DNA of 64,000 nt from Lytechinus pictus (taxonomy: Eukaryota > Echinodermata > Echinoidea > Temnopleuroida > Toxopneustidae), in assembly GCF_037042905.1 (NCBI RefSeq), contig NC_087247.1, forward strand, positions 65,371,420 through 65,435,419. Reading direction: 5' to 3'. The translations under genes were made by a program, and so were the position numbers. Below the pieces are notes generated by a model. The model worked only from the letters and a program-made list of their open reading frames with translations, did not search any database and had not been told where the DNA came from. This document shows, in pieces, positions 33,172-43,624 of this stretch. Numbering within the stretch: position 1 is the first letter of the stretch; the number at the start of each line of letters is the position of its first letter.

Positions 33172-33740
33172 GGCATGTTTCTACAGAAAATCATTAAAAA
33201 CGATTTATCTTTTCCGGACTCGAAAAACCTTATCGCCCTTAAACCTACCTGCTTCTACAAACCGAATAATCTGATTAACTCGCTTTTCGCGTTGCAAATA
33301 CGGCGGAAATCAGAAAATTCAACCTATAACCTCACGTTGCGTTGTACATATGTCCAAAATTGCATCTTCTTAGGAAAATTTTCAAAATTTGTGGTAGATC
33401 TCACTCAATGTAGCAGGTATACGTGTTGCACGATCAGCTGGCGAGTTCGAAAAGGCCAGAATGTGCAAATTTATGTACTGCGAAATTGCACTTTTGGGAT
33501 TAAGCACTTCCGCCAGACACGATACGCTATTTTGCCGTGTGTTTTTACAGAAAACTTAAACGGATTAACATGGCAATAACCACCTCTCAGAGATGGTTAT
33601 GAGAAACCATATTTTGCTTGAAGCAGTTTATCAATAAACCGCATCGCGTCTGTTTCTACAAAATTCTACAGGAAAGTTTTCCGGGATTCTGGATACTTAC
33701 GCGGGTAATACCTTTTAACGATTCTATGTAGAAACACGCC
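33172..33740. mobile_element. 569-bp TIR element
   Basis: GGCATGTTTCTACAGAAAAT at the left and, inverted, GGCGTGTTTCTACATAGAAT at the right continue with 'CGTTAAAA'. Related 'CTTCTACA' and 'GTTTCTACAAAA' segments recur inside. The 134-codon plus-strand frame at 33175-33579 starts within the terminal repeat, matches nothing I know and is probably incidental. Confidence 0.65.
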
Positions 33741-33989
33741 GTTTGATATATCTTTTAGGTGAAAAGAAAATAGAGAAATATTAGGAGGTTCTATTTTTAT
33801 GGGGGTACTATTTCCCCCCCCCTTTTGGGGATATTTATTTCCTCTAAGTTTGGTACTCTTTACCTTTAATCATTTGGCCATGTGAAGGCTATCACACATT
33901 TTGAGTTTAATCTTCGAAATTTGGTGTTCATCAGTTTGTTGTCCAAACTCTGTCTTACATTTAGATTTGTTTATAGGAAGATTAACATA

Positions 33990-34540
33990 ATATTTATGTG
34001 GAGTGCAATCATTGACCTCTTGTAGAGTCGTGCAGTCACATGTATTCATAATGCTGGTGCTTTTATGCCATACATGTACTTGTCAATACTGGGTTCCACT
34101 CTTTTGTACTTGAACTTATTAGTAAAAAAAATATTTTATTAATGTCATTGAAGTAGCTGTGTGAAAGCAATTACACACAACAGATTTAAAATCAAGGTTA
34201 TTGTATTACAAGTATCAGGTTTGTTTGCAGAACAGTGGTTTTGCCAAGTACTCAATCCACGTAAAAAGCCATCAGAGAGAACATGTTTATTCTTGGAAAT
34301 GTTATTCATTTGTTGTGTTTTTCAATTAAACTCTGTCTTGATACATGTTTATTTTAGATACCAAGATTGACAGAGTATAGATGTCAACGAGGAGCAAAGT
34401 CATATATATTCATAACTTATGTGCTTTAATTATAAAGTCTATACTTGTGAATACTGTGTTCCATTTACGCTGTACTTAAACTTCTTATAGTCAAAACATT
34501 TGACGTTCTTGAAATAACTGTTTTCATCATTTTTTTCTTG
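33990..34540 (+). repeat. Diverged tandem duplication, ~360-bp unit
   Basis: 'CACATGTATTCATAATGCTGG..TACTTGTCAATACTGGGTTCCA' near 34,035-34,095 recurs as 'CATATATATTCATAACTTATG..TACTTGTGAATACTGTGTTCCA' near 34,401-34,463, each followed by a similar 'TACTTGAACTTATTAGT'-like stretch. An old duplication, non-coding. Confidence 0.55.
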
Positions 34541-34574
34541 TGCATACTTAATCCATTATCAAACCTACCATTAA

Positions 34575-35380
34575 CCCGAGCTATATATGCTGTTCACCAT
34601 TGGTCTACCATTCACTGTACTTTATTGGCCTACTATACATTGTACACCTTTGGTCTACTGTCTATCATTCAGTGTAAACCATTGGTCTACCATTCACAGT
34701 ACATTTGTGGTCTATAATGTATGGCCAATGGTGTAAATTGAATGGTTGACCAATGGTATAGAGTGTATGGTATGACAATGGTGTACAGTGAACGGTAGGC
34801 CAATGGTGTACGGTGAATGGTAGGTCAACGGTGTATGGTAAGCCAATGGTGAACTGTAAATGGTAGGTCAATGGTGTGCGGTGTATGGTAGGCCAATGGT
34901 GTACAATGTATGGTAGGTCAATGGTGTATGGTGAATGGTAGGGCAATGGTGAACGGTGTATGGTAGGCGAATGGTTTATGGTGAATGGTAGGTACGTCAA
35001 CGGTGTATGGTGAATGGTAGGCGAATGGTGAATGGTGTAAGGTGAATGGTAGACCAATGGTGTCCAGTGAACGGTGGCTGAATGGTAAATGGTAGGCCAG
35101 TGAATGGTGGCTGAATGGTGGTCAATGGTAAACCTGTCTATAGTGGCCATGGTAGATCAATGGTGAATGGTGTTTGATCAATGGTATATGAATGGTAAAT
35201 GGTGCTCATGAATATGGTAATAGTAACGTCCCAATTATTTAAATTAGTTTGAATGGTATACCATTGGGGCTTGAATGGTATACCATTGGTGTATGATGGG
35301 TGCTGTGCGAATGGTATTCCAATGGTGTATGGTGTATGGTATTTCAATGGTATACCATTCAATTTTTTTTATAAGGGTAA
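34575..35380. repeat. AATGGT-based minisatellite, array 2, with polarity switch
   Basis: From about 34,590 to 34,700 the repeats read CCATTGGTCTACCATTCA; from 34,715 on they read the inverse (GTGAATGGTAGGCCAATGG), so orientation flips near 34,710. Units are about 20-40 bp. The array ends 'GGTATACCATTCAA', a T-run and ATAAGGGTAA, the inverse of the left boundary of the 23.2-kb array. The long minus-strand frame (34665-35150) is a translation of the repeat. Confidence 0.85.
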
Positions 35381-35464
35381 GATTGGAAAATGCAGAGAAA
35401 TAATTAAGTATAAGTTGATCCTCCACAAGATTTGATTCAATCCTCACTAGCAGCTGGATGAGAT

Positions 35465-37721
35465 CAGGGACCTGGGAACGATTTTTTTCAGTGGGGGTGC
35501 TGAAATCTCTCCTCAGAGGTGGGGGGGGGGGATATATACAGACACTATTGAGTTTAACATAATTACACACACACACACATATATATATATACATATATAT
35601 TAATATACATATATATGACAGTCACTTCTTGGCTTTCTTCTTATAAAAGAACATAAATATATAATTAGATAATTCGAGCGCGAAGCGCGAGCTTTTTTTT
35701 TTGGAAATTTCATGTATTTTGTCCTGAAAATTGAACATTTTGAGCAATGTTTGTGGTCCAAGATGCGTATGTAACAAATAATTGTGAGCGCGAGCAGATA
35801 TTTTTTTATATACGCTCAGGCCTGATCGAAAGGGACGTGTTATAAGGACTGTTTTGCAGTTACCCATGAAGACGATACATATATCAACAATCAAATAATG
35901 CGAGCGCGAAGTGCGAGCTGAAAAATTTGACATTCCGACCTAAATACTGGACATTCTAAGCACGTTTTTTAATTATGAACAGGATAGGTATATTTACAAT
36001 TGATGCGAGCGCGAAGCGCGAGCGGAAACAAAATTGAGATTTCAGACCAAAAAAACGAGAGATTCTAAGTACTTTTCTAATCATGATGAGTATAGGTATA
36101 AAACTATACAATTGATGCAAGCGCGAAGCGCGAGCGAAAATAAAAATGAGATTTCAAACCTAAAAACGAGACATCTTATGCACTTTTCTAATCATGAACA
36201 GGATAGGTATATAACTATACAATTGATGCGAGCGGAAACAAAATTGAGATTTCAGACCTGAAAACAGGACATTCCATTCATGTTTAATCAAGAAAATGAT
36301 TGGTAATTGGATATATTCTTAAATTAATAATGTGAGCGCGAAGCGCGAGCAGAAAATTTTTGATATTCTGATCTGAAACTCCACACTGAATATAAAATGG
36401 TTTGAACAGATAAAAAAAACTCAGACGAACATAAGAATAAAGATTTGATCAAAATCAGACAAGGTATCACAGTTATTGCATTTTGAAGATTAGCATTATT
36501 TTGTTCTTTTGTATTTTATTATATAAAATTAGGTTTATTCAATATTTTCCTTTCAAGAACCAAAAACAGTTGAATTGACAACTGATTTAGTCCATTAGAT
36601 ATTCTTTGCTGCAACTTATTTCATTATAAGGGAGACATATCATTCATTCTGGTATGAAAAAAATGAAACAATTTTGATTCCACAAGGAACAGCTAGGATA
36701 GTGGGGATGTGACAGCATCAGCCCACCTATTAAATATTCATGACGACATGCATATCACCATGTAAATATATATTTCATAAAATATTGCTAAACTTTAGAA
36801 TTAAATAACTTAACTAATCGTTATCAGATTTTGATAAAATTTATTTATTTTGATAAAATGTATTTGATATAAATATTTTCAGCCCGGAGTTCCCCCCCCC
36901 CCCAAAAAAAAATCAAGCTGGTGAAGCTGCGTATCTGAATAAAACATGCGTGCGCGTGTTTAGAGTTAGACCTATATAGTATCTGGGCATTATAAATACA
37001 TTTTTTATGATAAAAATCAATAATGCGAGCGCGAAGCGCGAGCAGAAAACATTTGATATTCCGATCTGAAAGAGGGTGAATTTAAACACTATTTCAAGTA
37101 ATGTGTCAGAAAATTCTGAAGTGGGGGGGGGGGGGGTTCTAGAAAACGTCGTTCATTTTCATTACATTTCTGTCATTTATCAGCTACCACTAGATTTCCA
37201 GGAGGTGCGCTGCCTATATATATGGAAAATAACACACGCAGCACCCCCAAATTTTGGGGTTGCTTCACCCCGAACACCCCCGCTTCCCAGCCCGTAGGGC
37301 CATGGGGCAGGGCGAAAAAGACTGTGAAATTTGATTTCTATTACTTGTAATTATTGTATACAATACACGGGCGGTCGGGCGCGCGCTCACTTGATTCGAC
37401 ATAAAACCTGGAAGTTTCAACCACCCCAGTGTGTATCACGTATTGCGCGCGACTACGTCTGTATCGGAGTGGCTGCCCCGCTGGAGCTTGATTGAGTCGC
37501 GTTATATAGGAGGGATGTTATTGGAATATGTGAAAGACTATATAAATGATTTGCGATTGTCTGATGTGATAATTATGTACATTATAACATATTCAACAAA
37601 CATACAGGGGGAACCTAATTTCGTGGGGGTGCTGCCTATGGAAAATAATACACGCAGCACCCCCATGATAATTTCTGGGGGTGCTTCAGCACCCCCAGCA
37701 CCCCCGCTTCTCAGGTCCCTG
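35465..37721. mobile_element. 2.26-kb hAT-like element with perfect 8-bp duplication
   Basis: Termini CAGGGACCTGGGAACG and, inverted, CAGGGACCTGAGAAGC are flanked by identical GATGAGAT (35457-35464 and 37722-37729). Inside the ends are 'GTGGGGGTGCTGAA' and 'GGGGGTGCTTCAGCACCCCC', a typical subterminal block. The body holds an array of the GC-rich 19-mer (35,674-36,350, 37,024-37,042) and what seem to be later insertions near 36,890-37,310 and 37,600-37,690. No transposase frame, so non-autonomous. Confidence 0.9.
35674..36350 (+). repeat. Array of GCGAGCGCGAAGCGCGAGC units, ~110-bp period
   Basis: The 19-mer or a one- or two-base variant occurs at about 35,674, 35,900, 36,005, 36,116 and 36,332, with partial copies at 35,785 and 36,227. 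Between copies is a conserved AT-rich spacer ('GAGATTTCAGACCTAAAAAC', 'TAATCATGAACAGGATAGGT'). A further copy lies at 37,024-37,042. The core GCGC-GAA-GCGC can form a very stable mini-hairpin. Confidence 0.9.
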
Positions 37722-37729
37722 GATGAGAT

Positions 37730-40259
37730 GGTCAGCATGAGTGGACAGGACGAAGGCAGAGAGTAGAGTGATGATGTGGTAGAGAAAACAAGTTGTTTTT
37801 ACCAACATCAGAAAAGATGAGACAAAGAAATAAGCGCCAAAAAGGGGGCAAAACACAGTTGAGAATATCCAAAAGGCCATTCGACACGGCACAGAGTGGG
37901 ACAAGGCCTTGAACTTTCTTCTCATTTGCATAATTTTCGAATATTGTGTGCTCACTGATGGATTATAAACATAGGGATTTTCAAAAATCAAATCAAATGA
38001 ACTATGCAAGGAGGTTTATTGTGACAGATCCATGGTTAGCAATTACATTAATTTTTCCAATAACGTAAAAAAGAGCTTATCACATTCCACATGTTCATTC
38101 AAGCGTGAATGTTAAATTAAACGCCTATGAATCATTGACGCATGTTAATTGTTCATGAACATAACGAAAAAGTTGAGAAAAGATGATTTTCAGTTACCAA
38201 AATGAAACAATACTTCCCTATGATATTTTAAAATCGTATAGTTTTTGTTTTCAATAAATTTTTATTGAACCGTGAAACGATGAATATTGTTGAAGATACT
38301 CTTTCTAAAAATAACTTTCATCATATTCGATCATTTATATCGATAGAGATGTGTAAAAAATCCAATTATTACAAATTTGGACTTGTATTTATTCAACCGT
38401 AAAATTTAGCCAAAAAAGTAGTATCGTCTTTCAAAAAGTACCTTTTACAAGCCTTCTGACTATTTTTCATGATGAGAATGGGAAATTCGTTCCAATAAAG
38501 TGGAATCAAAGTCATGATATTTGGCTTGTGACTTTTGAAAAGTGACAATTTTGTCTTCTGGCGGTGCTCACTCAAGCATGACATAAAATACGTCCATATA
38601 ACATTTACTCAGAGGGTATATAAAGACAAGGTAATGTTGGGGGAAAATAGGCTCTCCTATTGAAAAAACAATTAAAAATTTTATTTCCTTTTTCCCCTCA
38701 ACTACATACAAATATATAGCCCTAACATCTATGGGGGTTACTTTCACTCCTATAGAACTATTAAGTGCAATTCGGGAAAAACTAACATAGGCCTACTCTG
38801 CAAAGACACTTTTTTAGGACCGTTTGCGGTCGCGATCATGAGGAGGATATACCTCACCAATCAAAATATATATACCTCACCAATCAAAATATGCAAACAC
38901 GAAGCGCGAGCTGGAAATTTTTGATAGGGCCTATATCCGACCTGAAAATTACCTGACATTAATACGAAGCGCTTTTTTTGTAACCATTATGAACTTCACA
39001 GATTTAGCATTTTGAGATCGATGTTATCTTATAATTAAGCAATGAACCTGAGATTTATTAAACCTATAGAAAGGCGGGACTGCCTTGTATTATTGCATAG
39101 GTATCTTCCTAAATAAATGATGGGAGCTAGCGCTCGTGCGATCTGAAAATGTTTAATATTTCATGCAGTCTATAACCTGAAGAATTTATAAGCATGCACG
39201 TACATCATAAAGAAGAAGCCCTGTATCATCCACATGCAAAGCGAGCGCGATCGAAACGCGAAGCTTAGATTTTTTATATGCAAGCTAATAGCCCGAAATG
39301 GAACCTGGAGTAAACACTGTTGAACATTAGGAAAATTGTAAAGAGGATATGAATCTCACTCAAATACATGTTGCGAGCGCGAAGCGCCGGCGCGCCGCGG
39401 CGTGCTGAAATTTTGTGGCAATGATTAGACCTATATATGTTTATAAAACCGGGAAACTCGATCTAATAAACACTTTTTTGTAATCACTTCGGAACAGGAT
39501 GCGTATCTCACTGTCGGTGCAGAAAGCTCGAAAAGTCACGTTGCATTTAATGAATGATAAAAGTGTTCAATTTTACATTTAATGAAAAGGATTGGAACTC
39601 AGAGACCATGGCGAACAGGGTACTCGAAGCAATTGGAACAGCCCTGAGTGGCCAGACAGTTTATCATTTTTTTTCCGACAGGCAAAATCATTTTCAAAAT
39701 ACATGTTTAGCATAATTTCACCGACGCATATGCACCGTAAATTATCCCGAAACCTATCCTAACCATTTCTCTTCTCTTTCCCTTTATCTATTTTTGTCTT
39801 CCTTTTATTTGTTTTTGTTTTCCTCTTTCTCTTTATTGCTAACATACGTCAGAATAAATGTAGACATGCTATAAACGGTTTTAAGAAAATCTTCTCATAA
39901 TAGGTGGTTGACGTGTTGAGTAAGATAGGCAATCTTTTTTTCGTTTTAATAACCTCCTATATATTTATAAGGATTAAATTTGATACCTCGACACTGCACA
40001 AACTTGATGCTAGCTGGCAAAAGCAGTTGGGCAAACACGTGCCAACCAATGCTCTTATAATGGAGTAAAGTGGCCAGTCAGCAATCGAGATTCACCGTTC
40101 ACGTTTATTTCCATGATGTTCGAATCGATTAATTGAACTTTATCTTATAGAGCTCTTCTTCGATCGCTTCAAATAATAACTATTCATATTCAATCAAAAG
40201 TATATAGGCCTATATACCACTCCTCATCTTCTTCATAATACATCCCCCATCCTATATAT
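37730..40259. other. Unassigned interval with scattered decayed 19-mer copies
   Basis: No gene recognised. Near 38,835-38,900 'ATATACCTCACCAATCAAAA' is tandemly duplicated. Decayed relatives of the GC-rich motif occur near 38,896 (CACGAAGCGCGAGC), 39,240 (GAGCGCGATCGAAACGCGAAGC) and 39,371 (GCGAGCGCGAAGCGCCGGCG), suggesting an old, eroded array. Confidence 0.5.
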
Positions 40260-40559
40260 CAGTGGCGGATCCAGGGGGTGGCGCAGGGGGCGCGCCCCCC
40301 CCCTAATATTTGAGCGGCGCCGAAGGCGCCACTCAAAAAAATAAAAGAAAAGTACAAGAAATAAAAGGCGCTGCTTGAAAAAATAAAAATAAAGGAAAGA
40401 AAAGAAAAGAAAAGGCGCCGCTTAAAAAAATTATACACTGATATAATATTAGCAACAGTAAGGAAAGACTATCCCCCAGCAAAGCACAATCATATCATCT
40501 TCCTTGTCTTTTTTTTTACTACCCTTTTCCCAACAACTTCGCCGGTTAAAAATAATCAG

Positions 40560-41180
40560 CAGTGCGCTGCCTGCATATATAACTGGCGCCAATCAAGAAT
40601 AATCAGCGCAACCTTAATCTAAATCGGCGCCGGACAAGAATAATCAGCGCCATTTGGTTATAAATCGGCGCCGGTACAGAAAAATCGGCACTGCCAGAGT
40701 CTTAACCGGCGCCGATCAAGGATAATCTGCGCCACCTTAATCTAAATCGGCACCAAATAAAAATAATGGGCGCCATCTGGTTATAAATCGGCGCCAGTAC
40801 AGAAAAATCGACGCTGCCTGAGTTCTTAACCGGCGCCGATCAAGGATAATCAGCGCCACCTAAATCTAAATCGGGGCCGGACAAGAATAATCAGCGCCAT
40901 CTGGTTATAAATCGGCGCTGCCAGAGTCTTAACCGGCTCCGATCAAGAATAATCAGCTCCACCTAAATCTAAATCGGCGCCGGACAAGAATAATCAGCAC
41001 CACCTGGTTAAAAATCGGCGCCAGTCAAGAATAATCGGCGCCTCCTGGTTCTAAATCGGCGCCAGTCAATTATGAATTGCCGCTGCCTGAATCTTACGTG
41101 ACGTCGGTAAAAATAATCAGCACTACTTGTTCTAAATCGGCGCCGGTCAAGAATAATCAGCGGCACCTGGTTATACATTT
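40560..41180 (+). repeat. GGCGCC minisatellite with higher-order structure
   Basis: About 15 subunits of 40-42 bp, each starting near TAA(A)TCGGCGCC or TAACCGGCGCC. Three subunit types alternate: '..GGACAAGAATAATCAGCGCC', '..GGTACAGAAAAATCGGC' and '..GATCAAGGATAATCAGCGCC'. The same type returns every three subunits (about 121-126 bp, for example 40,622, 40,743 and 40,869). The GGCGCC palindrome recurs through an otherwise AT-rich array. Confidence 0.85.
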
Positions 41181-41621
41181 TATTGTTGAATGGTTATAAC
41201 AAAGCTTATCGCATGCCCTTACAGCGTGGTCTGGGGCGGGGCAGTTGCCCACAGAATGACAGATGTCATGAAATCTTTAATTTATTTAAAAAATCCCAGA
41301 ATCATACAAAAGCGTAGAGCAAATCCTTTAATTTTGATCTTATTTTCCAATGCTTTAATAAAAAGAAGGTCAGTCACTTTTCTTCTTTACACATTCCACA
41401 TTGTGCCACCTCTATGGCCTTTAGTTTAAGACAGCTACTATAGTGTTTTATGAACATGATTCGATATTTTAGCCCAAAACTTTGCTAAAACCCGTTGCTA
41501 GAACCGGGAGTGTATAATTACGCAACCAGTCGTATATTGAGATTGAGCTACACAACTCGTTCTTTATTTAAAATCGTGCTTAAATTATCCGCTTCTCAGA
41601 TTGGAATATAAAAATTTTCAG

Positions 41622-42077
41622 CTCGCGCTTCGCGCTCGCATAATTTTTGTAGCAAAACCCCATACTTTTCATGATTAAATAGGTGAATAGAATGTCCCTT
41701 TTTCAGGACTAAACGTCAAAAGAACTCCCGCTTCGATTTGCAATAATCTTTTGCTGGATATAATCTTGTTCTTTATTACAAACGTCCATTAAACTGTCAT
41801 TTTTTTCAGATCGAAATATCAAAATTTTAAGCTCGCGCTTCGCGCTCGCATCTATTGTTTTTTTTTAGATACCCATCTTAATCATTGGTACCAAAAAGAA
41901 TATCAAGCTTTCTGGTCAGAATATAAAGAAATTTCAGCTCTCCCTCGGCACTCGCATTATCTGTGTAGTGAGATATGTATCCTCCTCATGAGTTACTACA
42001 AACAGTCCTAAACAGGCACCTTTTTCCTGTTTTCAGGTCAGTATACTAAAAAATTTCAGCTCGCGCTTCGCGCTCGC
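41622..42077 (-). repeat. Inverted-orientation array of the GC-rich 19-mer
   Basis: GCTCGCGCTTCGCGCTCGC (the inverse of the motif) occurs at about 41,622, 41,831 and 42,059, with an eroded copy near 41,937. Spacers again contain 'AAATTTTCAGCTCGC' and 'ATGATT..TGAATAGAATGTC..TTTCAG' sequences matching the other arrays inverted. Confidence 0.9.
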
Positions 42078-42119
42078 ATTAATTTGTTGGTGAGATATGT
42101 GTTTTTATCTCATGAGTCA

Positions 42120-42165
42120 TATAAATATATATATATATATGCATATGTGTGTGTGTGTGTGTGAG
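42120..42165 (+). repeat. TA and TG dinucleotide microsatellite
   Basis: ATATATATATATATATGCATA is followed by (TG)n of about eight units. Confidence 0.9.
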
Positions 42166-42499
42166 TTTGTTTGTTTTGTGTGATATCGAGCGCCTTTGGA
42201 AAGTTGATTCATGATTTTGCCTCCCAAATCTTAAAAAAAGGATCGACGCCCCTGTGTATATATACATATAGTAAAAAAAAACTTGTATCTCTATTAATAT
42301 ACAAAAGTATTGGCCTCATCGCAATAAAAGGGTTAATACACGAGATTTTGAAATCGCACATAACATGCATAATTTTTGTTACTTTTTGCTTGTTTCTTTT
42401 TATAATAAGTTTTTCAATCTCTCTCTATATATGTTTTAGAAAGATTATATGTTTAAATTGATGTATATTTTCTGTTATAATGAGATATGTTTAAGTGGA

Positions 42500-42855
42500 C
42501 TTCAGGGAATGGTCGTACGCAACAAGGGGGAAGGGGGGGGGGGCACATTCGCGATCTGCTGTTGTGAAAAACATTTTGTTTTTCCTTAACATTTCATGAA
42601 ATTTATGAAAAATGTGCAAATGTGAGATGTGCACCAAATTTTCGAGTCTTGCCCCCCCCCCCGGAAATATTATCTGCGTGTGGTCATGCAAAATGGCATG
42701 ACTGGAAATCCTACATTTTGAAGAGCATTTGACAGGGTCAGACTTTACCCCTTTTTCAACATTTTCTTTTATGGCGCCGGTGAAGTGCAAAAATATGTGC
42801 GCCGCTCGGCAGTGCGCCCCCCCCCCTTTCGCCAAAAGCTGGATCCGCCTATGTA
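42500..42855. mobile_element. GGATCC-type MITE fragment with G/C runs
   Basis: G-runs at about 42,520-42,541, C-runs at 42,651-42,662 and 42,817-42,826, and the end 'AAAAGCTGGATCCGCCTATG' are typical of the same MITE group as 61312-61721. The left end near 42,503 ('CAGGGAATGG') is uncertain. Confidence 0.45.
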
Positions 42856-43030
42856 TATCTTTTGGGGGGCTGAAATTTTCCCCAACTTGTATTAGAACCC
42901 CAATCCCGAAAATCACACTATGTATTGTAAATTGACTTGGGTCCGTACAATAATGTCACTGCTACCGATGATTGCTGCTAATAGGCCTACTACTACTACT
43001 ACTACTACTCCTCCTCCTACTACTCCTACT

Positions 43031-43197
43031 CATTGGCGGCGGAAGCCAAACATTTTATGGGGGACCACAAAAAAAAAGGATATAAAAAAAAAAATGGGGG
43101 GGACGCAGGCAAAAAAAATTGACAAGCAAAAAAAAAAAAAAAAAAGTTATCAACAAAAAATTTAGGGGGGACACGCCCCCCGCTTCCGCTGCCTATG
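43031..43197. mobile_element. 167-bp MITE inserted in the CTA microsatellite
   Basis: CATTGGCGGCGGAAGC at the left and, inverted, CATAGGCAGCGGAAGC at the right, flanked by CTCCTACT and CTCCTGCT (8 bp, one difference). G-runs, C-runs and A-rich tracts fill the interior. An hAT-like duplication in a tandem repeat is suggestive rather than proof. Confidence 0.7.
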
Positions 43198-43212
43198 CTC
43201 CTGCTACTACAA

Positions 43213-43296
43213 CTGGGTGTTGTGGCGTGCGCCTGTAATCCAAGCTGTGGGGAAGTTACAATTATTGATGCAGAGGTTCGAGCCTAGCTGGTCACG
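43213..43296 (+). ncRNA. 7SL (SRP) RNA Alu-domain-like fragment
   Basis: 'GGGTGTTGTGGCGTGCGCCT', 'GTAATCCAAGCTGTGGGGAA' and 'GAGGTTCGAGCCTAG' follow the order and spacing of the SRP RNA 5' domain as I know it from metazoans (GGGCGnGGTGGCnCGnGCCTGTAnTCCnAGCT, then GAGGnTnGnTTGAGCC). It lacks the rest of the ~300-base RNA and lies in a CTA microsatellite, so it is a truncated pseudogene or the head of a 7SL-derived repeat. Alternative: a tRNA-like B-box (GGTTCGAGCC) with chance similarity. Confidence 0.6.
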
Positions 43297-43376
43297 TCTT
43301 TACAAAACTCAAATACACACTCAAATACACATACTCCTACTACTACTACTACTACTACTATACTACTACTATACTT

Positions 43377-43449
<73 letters not shown>

Positions 43450-43624
43450 TACTATACTACTACTACTACTACTACTACTCCTACTACTCCTACTACTCCT
43501 ACTACTCCTACTACTCATATACTACTACTCCTACTACTACTACTATACTATACTACTACAGCTATACCACTACACTACTACTACTACTACTATACTACCA
43601 TGACTTCTACTACTTCTTTTATCG

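Larger units (their letters stand above)
40260..42254. mobile_element. Probable 2-kb GGCGGATCCAG-type element
   Basis: It begins CAGTGGCGGATCCAGGGGGTGG and appears to end AAGGATCGACGCCCCTG, roughly its inverse; flanks are both TATATA-rich so the duplication is unclear. It carries 'GAGCGGCGCCGAAGGCGCCACTC', A-rich spacers, the GGCGCC minisatellite and inverted copies of the GC-rich 19-mer. No transposase. Confidence 0.5.
42985..43620 (+). repeat. CTA trinucleotide microsatellite, interrupted
   Basis: (CTA)n with CTC variants runs at 42,985-43,030 and 43,330-43,620. It is interrupted by a MITE (43031-43197) and a 7SL-RNA-like segment (43213-43296). The long Leu/Tyr/Thr frames are translations of the repeat. 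Confidence 0.95.

Noticed and set aside
33175..33579. 134-codon plus-strand frame
   Set aside because: Starts inside a terminal inverted repeat of a 569-bp MITE and resembles no protein family.
34665..35150. 161-codon minus-strand frame rich in His, Thr and Pro ('TIHHSPTIHH')
   Set aside because: Translation of the AATGGT minisatellite; long only because the repeat lacks stops in that frame.
39595..39660. GC-balanced stretch with ATGAAAAGGATTGG start
   Set aside because: Open for only about 20 codons, no splice donor in phase and no recognised similarity.
43217..43603. 128-codon frame of Leu, Tyr and Thr runs
   Set aside because: Translation of the CTA microsatellite.
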